Below are positions 26,501 through 35,824 of a DNA stretch of 64,000 nucleotides, piece by piece. The first letter of the stretch is position 1; every line of letters begins with the position of its first letter. This DNA is from an uncultured Acidobacteriia bacterium (lineage in GTDB: Bacteria > Acidobacteriota > Terriglobia > Bryobacterales > Bryobacteraceae). A program made the translations under genes and the position numbers. The notes beneath the pieces were generated by a model that was not told the DNA's origin, ran no database searches, and saw nothing but the letters and a program-made list of their open reading frames with translations. The stretch spans positions 1 to 64,000 of the forward strand of contig CAIVPR010000090.1 of assembly GCA_903907865.1 (NCBI GenBank), written 5' to 3'.

Positions 26501-29041
26501 ATGAGACGACCCATTCCACGGTACGTCGCGCTCGCTGTCCTATTCGCAATTGCCGTGGCCGACCGCGTCGGCACTGGTGTAACGGCGGTCGAACTGTTGG
26601 CAAACGGCGGCGACGCGCCCCAGATCCCCGCGCCCGTCCAAGTGATGACCCGGACTATCGGTGGCGGGCCATACTACGGACACCAGATCTTCGCGGTCGA
26701 TGGCAAGCCCTTGGACGCGTACCGTCAATACCTCGGTGCGGCTCGCGACCGCAAGCCGGGCCAAACCGTCCAATTGACGTTGGCGCAACCCTCGGGGAAC
26801 GTAATCGAGCGCACTCTGCCCATCCCCAGCCAGCGGGCAGAATACACTGGCCTGACCAACATCCTCCAAACAGTCTGCGAGGACATTGTGGTCCCGCTGA
26901 TCGCCCTCGTGGTCGGTTTCGGTGCCGCCTTCATCCGCCCGCGCGACAAGCACGCGTGGCTCCTGCTGGCCATCATGATGTCGTGCGTCGAATTGCTCCG
27001 GCGCACCGACGCTCCCTTTTACACCTCCGACGCGGTCGTCGTCTGGTCGAGTTTCTGGACGGCAGGCTGGCCCTCGTGGATGTTGCTTTTCGCGGTTAGC
27101 TTCCCGCAGCCTCTTGGCTTGGACCGCAAACGACCGTGGCTCAAATGGCTGCTGGTGGTGCCCCTGTTGTGCGGCGCGTTGCTGGCGGGCGGCCTGATTG
27201 TCTTGTGGCTGCACGACACCCATGCCGCGCTTGCGTTCCGTCCCTTCGTGATGCGGCTTCGGCTGGTGCAGACCGTCGGCGGCATGCTGGCAATTGGCGG
27301 GTTTTTTGCAGCATTGGGATACAAGCGCGCGACGGCGGTGTCGGCGGACGACCGCCGCCGTCTCAAGATCCTGAGCACAGGGGCAAGCATCGGACTGACG
27401 CCAACCTTCCTCCTTGTGATCATCTCCCTTGTCAGAGGCTACGACATGTACGTGGGTATTCCCGTTGCCATCACCATCGCCTCGATCCTGATGATGTGCG
27501 TCCTGCCGTTGACTCTCGCCTACGTGGTGGTGGTGGAGCGGGCGATGGATCTGAGTTTTGTCATTCGGCAGAGCCTGCGGTACGGCATCGCGCGGGGTGG
27601 GTTGTGGACGGCGCGCGCGGTGGTGCTCTCAATCGCCCTGGTCGTCTTCCGCAGTGCGGCACCGGACGAAAAAGGCAACGGCGGACGACCGCTGGTGATG
27701 GTCGCGACCGGTGTAGGGCTCCTCATGCTGCGCAAACGTTTCGCCGACCGCGCTTCGCAGTGGGTCGACCGCAAGTTCTTCCGCGAGGCCTACAACGTGG
27801 AGGTGGTCCTCGGCGACTTGGCGACGGAGGCTGGCCGCTATGTCGAGATCGACCCGCTGCTGCAGAAAGTGGCGCAACGGCTGTCCGACACGCTGCACGT
27901 ACCGGCCATCGTTGTGCTGTTGCGCGAGGGCGACGCCTTCGTCCCTCGATATTCCACCCGGGACGGCGAGGCGATGGGCATCGCTGCGTCAAGCCGGATT
28001 GTCCAAGAGTTGAACAAGCAACAGGATGCGCTGGAGATCTACTTTGACAAGCCGCCTCTGTGGCTGCGGAGCTTGACGGCGGTGGAACTGCAGACGCTGG
28101 ATTGGATGCGGTCGCAGGTGTTGCTGCCGCTGGTGGGGCAGCGCAACCAGGAACTGGTGGGCATCGCGAGCCTCGGGCCGAAGCTATCCGAGGTGCCGTA
28201 TTCGACTACCGACATCCGACTGCTGCGGGCTGTGGCGGCGCAGATGGCGCTGGCGCTGGAGAACAGTCGGCTGATAGCGTCCTTGGCGGCGGAAGCGGCG
28301 GAACGCGAGCGCGCCAACCGCGAGCTCGAGATTGCCCGCGAGGTCCAGGAGCGGCTATTCCCGCAGCGCTCGCCGAACGTTCCGGGTTTCGACTGCGCCG
28401 GCTACTGCCGTCCGGCCCGCGGCGTCGGTGGCGACTACTACGACTTCATAGACCTCAGCGAGGGTCGGATCGGCATCGCGATCGGAGACGTTTCCGGCAA
28501 GGGGATCGCGGCCGCCCTCATGATGGCGAGCCTGCAGGCGTCGTTGCGGGGCCAGACCATGGCGCAGGTGAGCGACTTGCCGGCCCTGATGCACAACGTC
28601 AACAAGCTGCTCTACGACGCCTCGACCAGCAACCGGTACGCGACGTTCTTTTACGGGGAATTCGATCCGAAGACGCTGCGGATGGATTTCGTCAACGCGG
28701 GCCACAACGCGCCGGTGATCCTGAGGGGAGACGAGGTGGTGCGGCTGGAAGCTGGCGGACCGGTCGTGGGCCTGCTGCCACGGGCGCTGTTCGGCGGCGA
28801 TTCCTGCCAGTTGCAGCCCGGCGACACCTTCATCGCGTTCACGGACGGCATCAGCGAGGCGCAGGCGGAGTCGGAAGAGGAATGGGAGGAGGATCGCTTC
28901 ATCGCCGCAGCCTTGGCTTGCAGGGAGTTGCCGGCGCGGAAGATGATCGACGCGATTTTCCAGGCGGCGGATGTGTTTACCGGCAAGGCGAAACAGTATG
29001 ACGACATGACGCTGGTGGTATTCAAGCTGGCTTCGACATAG
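26501..29041 (+). CDS. Large membrane PP2C (RsbU-type) phosphatase with PDZ-like and GAF domains
   Basis: An 846-residue protein (855 if the ATG at 26477 is used). Order: a first helix, a PDZ-like segment about 40-110 (GQTVQLTLAQPSG), about seven membrane helices (about 125-400), a GAF domain about 430-585, a coiled segment rich in Ala/Glu/Arg, and a PPM phosphatase at about 600-845. Metal-binding acids appear in VGGDYYDFIDLS, IAIGDVSGKGIAAALMMA, FTDGISEAQ and YDDMTLVVF, so it should be active. It probably passes a membrane or ligand signal into a partner-switching pathway; no anti-sigma genes are adjacent. A TATGAT at 26476 covers the first ATG, favouring the later start. Confidence 0.88.
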   Translation: MRRPIPRYVALAVLFAIAVADRVGTGVTAVELLANGGDAPQIPAPVQVMTRTIGGGPYYGHQIFAVDGKPLDAYRQYLGAARDRKPGQTVQLTLAQPSGNVIERTLPIPSQRAEYTGLTNILQTVCEDIVVPLIALVVGFGAAFIRPRDKHAWLLLAIMMSCVELLRRTDAPFYTSDAVVVWSSFWTAGWPSWMLLFAVSFPQPLGLDRKRPWLKWLLVVPLLCGALLAGGLIVLWLHDTHAALAFRPFVMRLRLVQTVGGMLAIGGFFAALGYKRATAVSADDRRRLKILSTGASIGLTPTFLLVIISLVRGYDMYVGIPVAITIASILMMCVLPLTLAYVVVVERAMDLSFVIRQSLRYGIARGGLWTARAVVLSIALVVFRSAAPDEKGNGGRPLVMVATGVGLLMLRKRFADRASQWVDRKFFREAYNVEVVLGDLATEAGRYVEIDPLLQKVAQRLSDTLHVPAIVVLLREGDAFVPRYSTRDGEAMGIAASSRIVQELNKQQDALEIYFDKPPLWLRSLTAVELQTLDWMRSQVLLPLVGQRNQELVGIASLGPKLSEVPYSTTDIRLLRAVAAQMALALENSRLIASLAAEAAERERANRELEIAREVQERLFPQRSPNVPGFDCAGYCRPARGVGGDYYDFIDLSEGRIGIAIGDVSGKGIAAALMMASLQASLRGQTMAQVSDLPALMHNVNKLLYDASTSNRYATFFYGEFDPKTLRMDFVNAGHNAPVILRGDEVVRLEAGGPVVGLLPRALFGGDSCQLQPGDTFIAFTDGISEAQAESEEEWEEDRFIAAALACRELPARKMIDAIFQAADVFTGKAKQYDDMTLVVFKLAST

Positions 29042-29200
29042 GGGAGACTGCAAGCCAGTCGTGATTCGCTCATCAATGTTGACGCCGAGTTGTACCAAGT
29101 CAACGTCGGGCGAAATACGTCGTTCGCGCGGCTCGCCAAAGCCGTCGTCGAGTCTGCATGACCCATGCCGGGGGGGCCGGATGGAACCGGCGGTGTCAGA

Positions 29201-29557
29201 TCACTCTTCGAGGATATGCCTCGGCAGATCGCGTCCATCATGCAGCATTCGAACCACCTGCACCGTACCGGCTTCCAGCCGGTACACCAAGTAGTGCCTA
29301 GGATGCTGAACGAATCCCAGTTCAGAAACTACCCTGGTCCGGCATAAGGACAAGTGGTAGGTCCGGGTGCGGGAGCCGGGTCGAACGGGTTTCGATCCGG
29401 GACGCAGAGGCTCCTTCGAAATCTCTAACAATCCACGTTCCACCAGATCCTCGTAGCGTCGAGCCGCTGAAGGTCCGAACTTCTCGAGACTCCATGCCAA
29501 CGCTTCAAGAATGTCGAGGTTCGCCCTTGGCGACACGACAACCGGCAGGGATGGCAC
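29201..29557 (-). CDS. parE: ParE/RelE superfamily toxin
   Basis: A 118-residue protein with the ParE pattern: VVVSPRANLDILEALAW, a helical hairpin, GLLEISKEPLRPGS, then strands ending YLVYRLEAGTVQVVRMLH and DLPRHI. Family members poison gyrase or cleave mRNA; which applies is not visible. The GTG at 29557 is 4 nt after the antitoxin stop. An earlier GTG at 29569 would overlap the antitoxin by 8 nt. The antitoxin-first order is as in parDE. Confidence 0.82.
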   Translation of the reverse strand: MPSLPVVVSPRANLDILEALAWSLEKFGPSAARRYEDLVERGLLEISKEPLRPGSKPVRPGSRTRTYHLSLCRTRVVSELGFVQHPRHYLVYRLEAGTVQVVRMLHDGRDLPRHILEE

Positions 29558-29561
29558 GTTT

Positions 29562-29798
29562 TCAGGCACGCCGACGGCTGGCCACCAGTTCTGCGGCTTG
29601 GATTCCAAGCCCGCGAACATATGCCGTCAAGGCACCTGGCTCAATGCGGATTCCGTCGCCTCGGTCCAGTTCGTCCAAGCCGACTTGAATCGCAGCCCAA
29701 ACGCGCTGGGATTCGCCCAGGTCGCGTGCGGGGTCTCCATAACCCAGTTCGGCGTCCAAAGCCATCGTCTCGGAGGATTCAAGAACATTGAGAGCCAT
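29562..29798 (-). CDS. ParD-like antitoxin
   Basis: A 78-residue acidic protein just upstream of the ParE-like toxin. It lacks a clear ribbon-helix-helix opening. The body is rich in Asp and Glu (DAELGYGDPARDLGES) and has helices such as QRVWAAIQVGLDELDRG, as in addiction-module antidotes of the ParD/CC2985 kind. The assignment rests mainly on the neighbour. ATG 29798 is used; a GTG lies 6 nt upstream. TAAGAT sits 15 nt before the ATG. Confidence 0.65.
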   Translation of the reverse strand: MALNVLESSETMALDAELGYGDPARDLGESQRVWAAIQVGLDELDRGDGIRIEPGALTAYVRGLGIQAAELVASRRRA

Positions 29799-29862
29799 AA
29801 CCACCTCGTGTTCATCTTAGCAAGCCGGGTTGGAGTGTCCGCCAGCCACCCCAAGCCGTGGC

Positions 29863-30486
29863 TTACCGGCTCCCGAACGCCGCCAAATCCGGTATATAAC
29901 ACCCCACAGCAGGCGCTTCCGGCTTCGCCACGGGTTTCCCCGACAGCACAGCCTCCACCGCATCCCGCAGATCATGCTCGGTCACAACCCGCCGGGGCTT
30001 CCCCAACCCAGCATAAAAGTTGTCGATCCGGCCCCGGTACGCGATGGTCGCGTCGTCCCGGATGAGCACGGCCTCCGGGGTAATCTTCACGCCCGTCGCG
30101 GCCACCAAGTCATGCCGCCGGTCCACGATCTTCGGATACGCCCCGTGCCCGTACTCCGCGGCATGCTTTTTGGCCGCCTCGTCGGTCATGGTTGGATCGG
30201 TGTAGACCAGCGAACACGATAGCCCCCGCGCCTCGTTCTCCTCGCAGATGCGCCGGATCTCGCGCGAATAGTAGTTTGAAATCGGGCAGTCGTTGGTAAT
30301 GAAAAAGACCGCCGTCGCGCGGCCCTTCTCGGCCTTCAGGGGCGTCTGGAGTACCCTGTCGACATCCGTCACTCCGATTCCCGGATGCAGGACGCTTCCT
30401 GTTGCGATTTTTCCGTTGAAGGTGGGTGCCGGGGCCTGTCCGACCGCAAGAAACGGCAGCGAGAGCAGGGCAACGATGGACCGCAT
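29863..30486 (-). CDS. Exported redoxin/thioredoxin-like protein
   Basis: A 207-residue protein with a signal peptide (about 1-18, LAVGQAPAP). The thioredoxin-like core holds VFFITNDCPISNYYSREI, with a single cysteine at the position of the first active-site Cys, and ITPEAVLIRDDATIAYRGRIDN. The C-terminus AVGCYIPDL has another Cys; this layout occurs in redoxins beside copper and outer-membrane proteins. It likely acts as a periplasmic thiol protein. The start lies 4 nt after the stop of the outer-membrane barrel gene, so it is the last gene of a three-gene unit. Confidence 0.82.
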   Translation of the reverse strand: MRSIVALLSLPFLAVGQAPAPTFNGKIATGSVLHPGIGVTDVDRVLQTPLKAEKGRATAVFFITNDCPISNYYSREIRRICEENEARGLSCSLVYTDPTMTDEAAKKHAAEYGHGAYPKIVDRRHDLVAATGVKITPEAVLIRDDATIAYRGRIDNFYAGLGKPRRVVTEHDLRDAVEAVLSGKPVAKPEAPAVGCYIPDLAAFGSR

Positions 30487-30490
30487 GACT

Positions 30491-32290
30491 CTAGAATACG
30501 AAGGCCAAGCCACCGCGTACGCTGCGGGGCGTATTCACCAGCAACAACTGCTGCCCCCCGACCAGCGCCAATGGAAGGTAGCCCTGGGCGAGCAGGTTGC
30601 GCAGTTCCGCGGAAGCTTCAATCCGCCAAGCCACGCCGGGAAACGGCACGGGCTGGCGCAACAGGATGTTCAAGCCCGGAGCCGGTCGCGTCGACTCGGT
30701 GGAAAACTGTGGACCCGGCATTGCCGACCGGTAATTCGCCCATTGGTATTCAGCCACAAACCTCGTGCCCGACTGCCTCACCGTTCCCGACGCCCGCATT
30801 GTGGCCGCGAACCGGTTCGACGTGCCGATGGCCCGCCGAAGATCCTCGGCGGTTCGCACTGCGACCGACGGGCTCACTTCCATCACGCCAATTGAGCCAA
30901 CCGATGCCGATACCTTGTAGTTGTCGCCCAAATCCTGAGTCATCCGCGCCGTGTAGCCCATGGCGGTGAACCGACCGGCATTGAACAGCGCACTGCTGGA
31001 GAAGAGATCAGGAAGCAGGTCGCCGGTGAAGTTGGAAAGTTCCGGATTGGCAATCGTCAGCGTGCTGTTGCCGACACTCTCCCCGTACGCGGAAAACCGG
31101 TACTCGCGTGAACCGAAGCGCTGGTTGAAGCCGACCTCGTAATCGTCTCCCCGCTGCACCTTCGCGCGACCGCCGGCCAACGTGACGCGGGGCATCACGG
31201 ACAGCGACGCCAAGTCCCGCTGCAGATCGGCATTTTTGTCCGCGGAGTTGATTCCCAGTTCAGGTCGGGCGTTGCCGGACGAATAGGTGGCGTCGATAGA
31301 GCCGTGGTCCAGGTCGTAAGTAAGTTTGGCGTATGGGCTGAAGTAGTGCAGGTGGTCGACGAACGAGACCATGTCGATGCCGCTGCCGTATTCGAAGGTC
31401 AAGGAGTCGCCGATCTCCGTCTTGTCGCTGAAGCTGATGGCCAACGTCCGCAAGGGGGGCAACTGCGACGCCATTCCCTCTCCCGCCCCGCCAACATACA
31501 GTTGCCGCATCGTTACCGCCACGGTGGGCGTCACGCCGGCGAATTGGTGGCTGTAGGAAGTGCGGATCGACGCCGCCGGAGCACCCGAAGTGCCCGCATA
31601 GCCGACGTTGCCGCTCAGTTGGACGTTGTTGGTGCCGAATAGCGAGGTCGCAAACGCAAACTGTGTGCCCAGATCGGCCTCGCCCGTGGTGCCGGCCTGA
31701 GACCCGTCGCTGGCCGAAATCTTGAGCAGACCGCGCGAATCGCTGAACACGGCGGTTTTCTCGGTCGCCCCGTCGTCGGACTTGGGGGCCGTCGCCCCGC
31801 TTGGCAGGAAGCGCAAAATCGGACGGAGCGACGAATCGGCCCGCAAAGTCCACTTCCAGTTGTCGCTCATCAGCCCGCCGGGGGTCGGCACGGTGGACAC
31901 CAAGTGGATGGAACTGAACATCCGGGAGAGGTTCACGTCCAGCAGACTCCGCATGCCGATCCGCACCGGGACGCGGTCTCGAATCGCCGGAACGAAGTTC
32001 GCCAGCGAGACTCGGATGTTGTAGACGTCCGGTACCAAGTCGTCGAAGGAGAAATTGCCGCCGAAGTCGGTTGCGATACGCTGCAGCAGGTGGTCCTGCC
32101 TGTTGTACAGGGCCACGATGGCACCGGATTGGGGCCGGCCGTCGTTGTCCGCCACCAAGCCGCCGATTTGGCCCGCGAATCGGATGGGGGACGAGGCCAG
32201 CGCCGGGGACACCGAGAGCGCGACTCCGGTCATCACGACCGCAGCCACTCCCCACCGCAACGGGTTGGTGCCCTTCCAAACTGTCATCAT
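30491..32290 (-). CDS. Outer-membrane beta-barrel protein with carboxypeptidase-regulatory N-domain
   Basis: A 599-residue exported protein (signal about 1-32). Residues about 40-120 form a CarboxypepD_reg-type sandwich (GGLVADNDGRPQSGAIVAL). The rest is strand-rich, with alternating aromatic/polar segments, and it ends GGLAFVF with a terminal Phe, the usual beta-barrel sorting signal. No TonB plug motif is seen. It lies between the GWxTD gene (19 nt upstream) and the redoxin gene, suggesting a shared envelope task. Confidence 0.75.
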   Translation of the reverse strand: MMTVWKGTNPLRWGVAAVVMTGVALSVSPALASSPIRFAGQIGGLVADNDGRPQSGAIVALYNRQDHLLQRIATDFGGNFSFDDLVPDVYNIRVSLANFVPAIRDRVPVRIGMRSLLDVNLSRMFSSIHLVSTVPTPGGLMSDNWKWTLRADSSLRPILRFLPSGATAPKSDDGATEKTAVFSDSRGLLKISASDGSQAGTTGEADLGTQFAFATSLFGTNNVQLSGNVGYAGTSGAPAASIRTSYSHQFAGVTPTVAVTMRQLYVGGAGEGMASQLPPLRTLAISFSDKTEIGDSLTFEYGSGIDMVSFVDHLHYFSPYAKLTYDLDHGSIDATYSSGNARPELGINSADKNADLQRDLASLSVMPRVTLAGGRAKVQRGDDYEVGFNQRFGSREYRFSAYGESVGNSTLTIANPELSNFTGDLLPDLFSSSALFNAGRFTAMGYTARMTQDLGDNYKVSASVGSIGVMEVSPSVAVRTAEDLRRAIGTSNRFAATMRASGTVRQSGTRFVAEYQWANYRSAMPGPQFSTESTRPAPGLNILLRQPVPFPGVAWRIEASAELRNLLAQGYLPLALVGGQQLLLVNTPRSVRGGLAFVF

Positions 32291-32309
32291 GCCGTCCGAG
32301 CCAGCGATT

Positions 32310-34010
32310 CTAGTTTACCGTAAAGTTGGTCTGCTGTTGCAAGGTCTGGTTGCCCTTTTTATCGGTCGCCTTGACGCGCAGCGTATAGGCCCCCGGAACC
32401 ATGTTCTTGAGGGGCAGAAGCTTCTCGATCGTCACCTGGTTGGCTGACGCATTCGGAATCTTGGACAAGTCCTCGGTGAAGTCCAGAACATTTTCCGTGG
32501 TGCCCGCCTTGGCGATCTGGTAGGTGATCTCGCCGGACGGCTTCTGGGTCTTCTCGTCGGGCTGGAAGTTATAGACCTGCAGGTAGATGCCCATCTTTTC
32601 GTCGCGGCTGAACTTGTCGCCGAGCCGCGGGCGCACCTTGGTGTCCCCGATCGCGAACATGCCGCCGCCGATGCTCTTGGTGGGCAGCTTCTCGATCGTG
32701 TCGGCCAGGATCAGGCTGCTGGAAGCCAGCTTTTCCTCGTCGAAGTGGGGTACGTCGAGCGCCACTTCATAGTTGTTCATGTTTCCGCCGACGATGTCCT
32801 TGGCGACTACGTTCAGCCTGTAGCGACCGGGTGCGAGCGGCACCGACTGCTGGTAGATCGACCGATTGGCGGCCAGCTTCTGCAGCAACTCGGGGGCGAT
32901 GGTGATTTCCAGCGGCTTCTCGAAGGTGGTCACCGGGCGGCGGGTCATCGTGGTGACGCGGCCGAACAGGTTGATCACTGACTTCTGCACGCCTTCCTTG
33001 GACTGGAACTGGAGATCCTTGTTGTCGAACTGGACCGTGATGTTGGCCAGTACCGAGGTGTCGGTGACGCGGACATAGTCGACGCGAACCAGCATCGGCA
33101 GGATGTTAAAGGTGATGCGGGTGTTGATGGAGGCTTCGAGGTCCTTGAACTTGACCGCCGGGGCCTTTTGGAGCTTCGCGAACTGCTCGAGGCGGGTGAA
33201 TTCGTCCATGCTGGCCGGGGTGCCGCCGAGCGGGGTGCCCAAGTGGGTGCCGTCGGTGCGCTGGAAGCGGGCGGTCTTGGTGGAAAGGCCCATCTGTTCG
33301 GAGAGCGTCAGGCCGGCGTTCGGGACATACAGCAGGGCGTCCTTTTCCGACGGATCCATCGTCATGCGGTATTCGCCGGTCATCGTGGGATCGACGAATT
33401 CGATATTCACGTCGTTGCCGATGCCCTCTATGTAGCGGTAGCGCCAATCTTCGAACGGATAGGTGGAAGTTTCGCCGCCGCCTTCCGCCGTCGGACGCTG
33501 GTAGCTGCCGCCGGAGGGGTGGGAGTCGATTTCGTCTGGCGGGCCGAAGGTGATGTAGATCCGGCCGCGGTCGGCCTTCCAGCCGGGGATGCCCGACGCG
33601 TAATGCTCGTTGGCGTACGCGATGCGGCGGTAGTGCTCTTCCTTGAACTCGTTTTCAACGGTGTCCGGGGTGGGGTCGCGGCGGAGCCAGAACTGTTCCA
33701 CGAACTGCTCGCGTTCCTCGTCGGTGGCGAACTGCTTGAAGGCCTTGCGCTCGTCGTCGGTGATGATGTAGCCGACGTCCTCGTTGATCCACTTCTTCCA
33801 AGGGGTCTCGAGTTCCTTTTTGAGCTGGGCTTCCTTGCGCTTGCGCTCTTTCTCGGTGAGCGGCTTGGCCACGGTCTCACGCGGCGCGGCGGGTTTCTTC
33901 TTCGAGTCCTTGGAATCCTGCGCGGCCACGTCGAACGAGAGCCACGGGGAAATCGCGAATAGGACCGTCAGGCCGAATGATGAGACCCAGAGGGCCTTGG
34001 AACTCTGCAT
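32310..34010 (-). CDS. GWxTD domain protein
   Basis: A 566-residue exported protein (signal about 1-31). A Lys/Glu-rich helical stretch (about 35-75) precedes the GWxTD domain (about 75-230), with QFWLRRDPTPDTVENEF and GWKADRGRIYITFGPPDEI; the family threonine is Ala here. The remainder (about 290-566) is strand-rich, with SIYQQSVPLAPGRYRL and a final GAYTLRVKATDKKGN, resembling Ig-like domains. The molecular role is unknown. The start at 34010 has GGAG and GGAAAG upstream; the 18 earlier residues lack signal character. Confidence 0.85.
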   Translation of the reverse strand: MQSSKALWVSSFGLTVLFAISPWLSFDVAAQDSKDSKKKPAAPRETVAKPLTEKERKRKEAQLKKELETPWKKWINEDVGYIITDDERKAFKQFATDEEREQFVEQFWLRRDPTPDTVENEFKEEHYRRIAYANEHYASGIPGWKADRGRIYITFGPPDEIDSHPSGGSYQRPTAEGGGETSTYPFEDWRYRYIEGIGNDVNIEFVDPTMTGEYRMTMDPSEKDALLYVPNAGLTLSEQMGLSTKTARFQRTDGTHLGTPLGGTPASMDEFTRLEQFAKLQKAPAVKFKDLEASINTRITFNILPMLVRVDYVRVTDTSVLANITVQFDNKDLQFQSKEGVQKSVINLFGRVTTMTRRPVTTFEKPLEITIAPELLQKLAANRSIYQQSVPLAPGRYRLNVVAKDIVGGNMNNYEVALDVPHFDEEKLASSSLILADTIEKLPTKSIGGGMFAIGDTKVRPRLGDKFSRDEKMGIYLQVYNFQPDEKTQKPSGEITYQIAKAGTTENVLDFTEDLSKIPNASANQVTIEKLLPLKNMVPGAYTLRVKATDKKGNQTLQQQTNFTVN

Positions 34011-34223
34011 ATGTGGACTTTCCAACTCCTGCCGTTCCGGGGCGAACCCGGAAAGAATCAGCACCCTTCAGTGTATCTCAGACGCGGAAGGGGGCCGTTG
34101 GGTTTCGCGGCGGCTGCTTGGGTCGCGCTGGACGGCAGGGCTGGAAGGTCGCGTTGGACGGTATGATGGGGATGTTGGGACTGAGGGTTGGCAAAACGTG
34201 CCCAGTTCCCGGCGAACCTTGGA

Positions 34224-35246
34224 ATGAACACGGTCGCACCGATAGAAAAACGTCGAGGAATACCCGGATGGCTCTTGCCCGGTCTGGGCTACTGCTTGGC
34301 CGCGCTTGCCCTCTATTGGGTTTTCTCGAAATTCCCCTTTGCGGAACTGATCGTGCACCTTCGCTCCTTGGACTGGTGGTGGGTCTCGCTCGCAATCGTG
34401 GTCGACACCCTCGTCTACTTTCTTGAAGCCTGGCGCTGGAAGGTTTTGCTGCGGCGCGTCGGAGCCCCCAAATTCTGGAACTGCCTCCAAGCCGTGTTTG
34501 TGGGACTGTTCGTCAATGACATCCTGCCCGCCCGCACGGGCGAGGTCATCCGTTGTTTCCTGCTGTCCTACAAGACCGAGGTTCCCATCTCACTCGCGCT
34601 GACCTCGGACTTCATCATGCGCATCATGGACGGCGTCTGGGTTGTAGTCATCTACTTGCTCGTCACCTACGAAATCGGCAGCCATGTCGCGGTGAACGGC
34701 GTGATGTGGGTGTTCGCCCTGATCGTGCTTCCCGTTGCCGCCCTGATCCTGCTCGTCCTTTTCCACCGCCAAAAGGCGCACTACTTTGTCAGTCAGGAGG
34801 GCGTGGGGGCCCGATTCAAGAGTCTGCTGGAACAACTCCATAGGCTCGGCGACTGGGGCGACCTCGGCTTGTCCATGGGAATCGGCGGCCTTTACTGGGC
34901 GTTCCAGATCATGGCAATCTGGGCAATCGCCCGCGCCGACGGCTTCTACTTTTCCGGTTTCGACATGGCCTACCTCGCGGTTGTCAAGACCGTGGGTACC
35001 GTGATTCCCAACGCTCCGGCCAACGTCGGCGTCTTCCAAGCCGCCATCATGCGGGGCTTGGAACCGTCGTTGACCGAGCCGGACGAGGCGAAGATTCTGG
35101 CCCAGATCATCTTCGCTTTCCTGACGCTCCCGTTGATCCTGGGCGGCGCGATCGCAACCCTTTCCGCCGGATTCAACCTCGGCGAGTTGAAACGCCGCGC
35201 ACATGCGGCCCACGCCGAATCGTCCGCCACCGGAACCGCCCTGTGA
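34224..35246 (+). CDS. Flippase-like / lysylphosphatidylglycerol synthase TM-region protein (UPF0104)
   Basis: A 340-residue integral membrane protein with about eight helices. It shows the family pattern: LEAWRWKVLLRRVG, a loop FVNDILPARTGEVIRC, and later VKTVGTVIPNAPANVGVFQ. Such proteins move or modify lipid-linked molecules; here it may be a glycolipid flippase. ATG 34224 is preferred over a TTG 36 nt upstream because hydrophobicity and family similarity begin after it. The stop overlaps the FmdE-like start (GTGA). Confidence 0.85.
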   Translation: MNTVAPIEKRRGIPGWLLPGLGYCLAALALYWVFSKFPFAELIVHLRSLDWWWVSLAIVVDTLVYFLEAWRWKVLLRRVGAPKFWNCLQAVFVGLFVNDILPARTGEVIRCFLLSYKTEVPISLALTSDFIMRIMDGVWVVVIYLLVTYEIGSHVAVNGVMWVFALIVLPVAALILLVLFHRQKAHYFVSQEGVGARFKSLLEQLHRLGDWGDLGLSMGIGGLYWAFQIMAIWAIARADGFYFSGFDMAYLAVVKTVGTVIPNAPANVGVFQAAIMRGLEPSLTEPDEAKILAQIIFAFLTLPLILGGAIATLSAGFNLGELKRRAHAAHAESSATGTAL

Positions 35247-35824
35247 AGACTCTTGCGGAGTACGAGGACCTGGCGGCCGCAGCCCACGGCCACATGTGCG
35301 CCGGGCAAGTGCTCGGACTGCGGCTCGCGATGCACGGTCTAGCGCTGCTCGGCCTAGAAGACCCGCATGGTGCCGACCGCAAGCGTGTGGTGACTTTCGT
35401 GGAAATCGACCGCTGCCTCACCGACGCCGTCCAAGTGGTGACGGGTTGCAGGTTGGGCAAGCGCGCGCTCAAGTTCCGCGATTTCGGCAAGGCCGCAGCC
35501 ACCTTTTGCGATCTGCGGGACAACCGGGCGGTGCGCGTTGTGGCGCTGGAATCATCGAAGGCCCGTGCCGCCGAACTCCACCCCGAAATCGGGGACAAGA
35601 ATCGCCAGCAGATGGCCGCGTACCGGGAACTGCCGGTCGCCGAAATGTTTGTCCACCAATGGGTGAAGGTGGAATTGGGGCCGGAGGAGTTTCCCGGTTA
35701 CCGGGGCGCGCGCCGAGTCTGCGACCAGTGCGGGGAAGGCATCAATTTCGACCGTTTTGTGGAACGCGGCGGGCGAATCCTCTGCCGCGGTTGCGACGGC
35801 GGCAACTATTACGAACTGCTGTGA
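35243..35824 (+). CDS. FmdE-like protein with C-terminal zinc finger
   Basis: A 193-residue protein. The N-terminal FmdE domain shows AAHGHMCAGQVLGLRLAMHG and FVEIDRCLTDAVQVVTGC, with the His and Cys residues that bind metal in this family. The C-terminus is a TraR/DksA-type zinc finger (CDQCGEGINFDRFV, then CRGC). In methanogens FmdE accompanies formylmethanofuran dehydrogenase. In bacteria the role is unclear, perhaps molybdenum handling. The GTG start overlaps the flippase-like stop, and its own stop overlaps the ThiE-like start; both are GTGA. Confidence 0.85.
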   Translation: MKTLAEYEDLAAAAHGHMCAGQVLGLRLAMHGLALLGLEDPHGADRKRVVTFVEIDRCLTDAVQVVTGCRLGKRALKFRDFGKAAATFCDLRDNRAVRVVALESSKARAAELHPEIGDKNRQQMAAYRELPVAEMFVHQWVKVELGPEEFPGYRGARRVCDQCGEGINFDRFVERGGRILCRGCDGGNYYELL

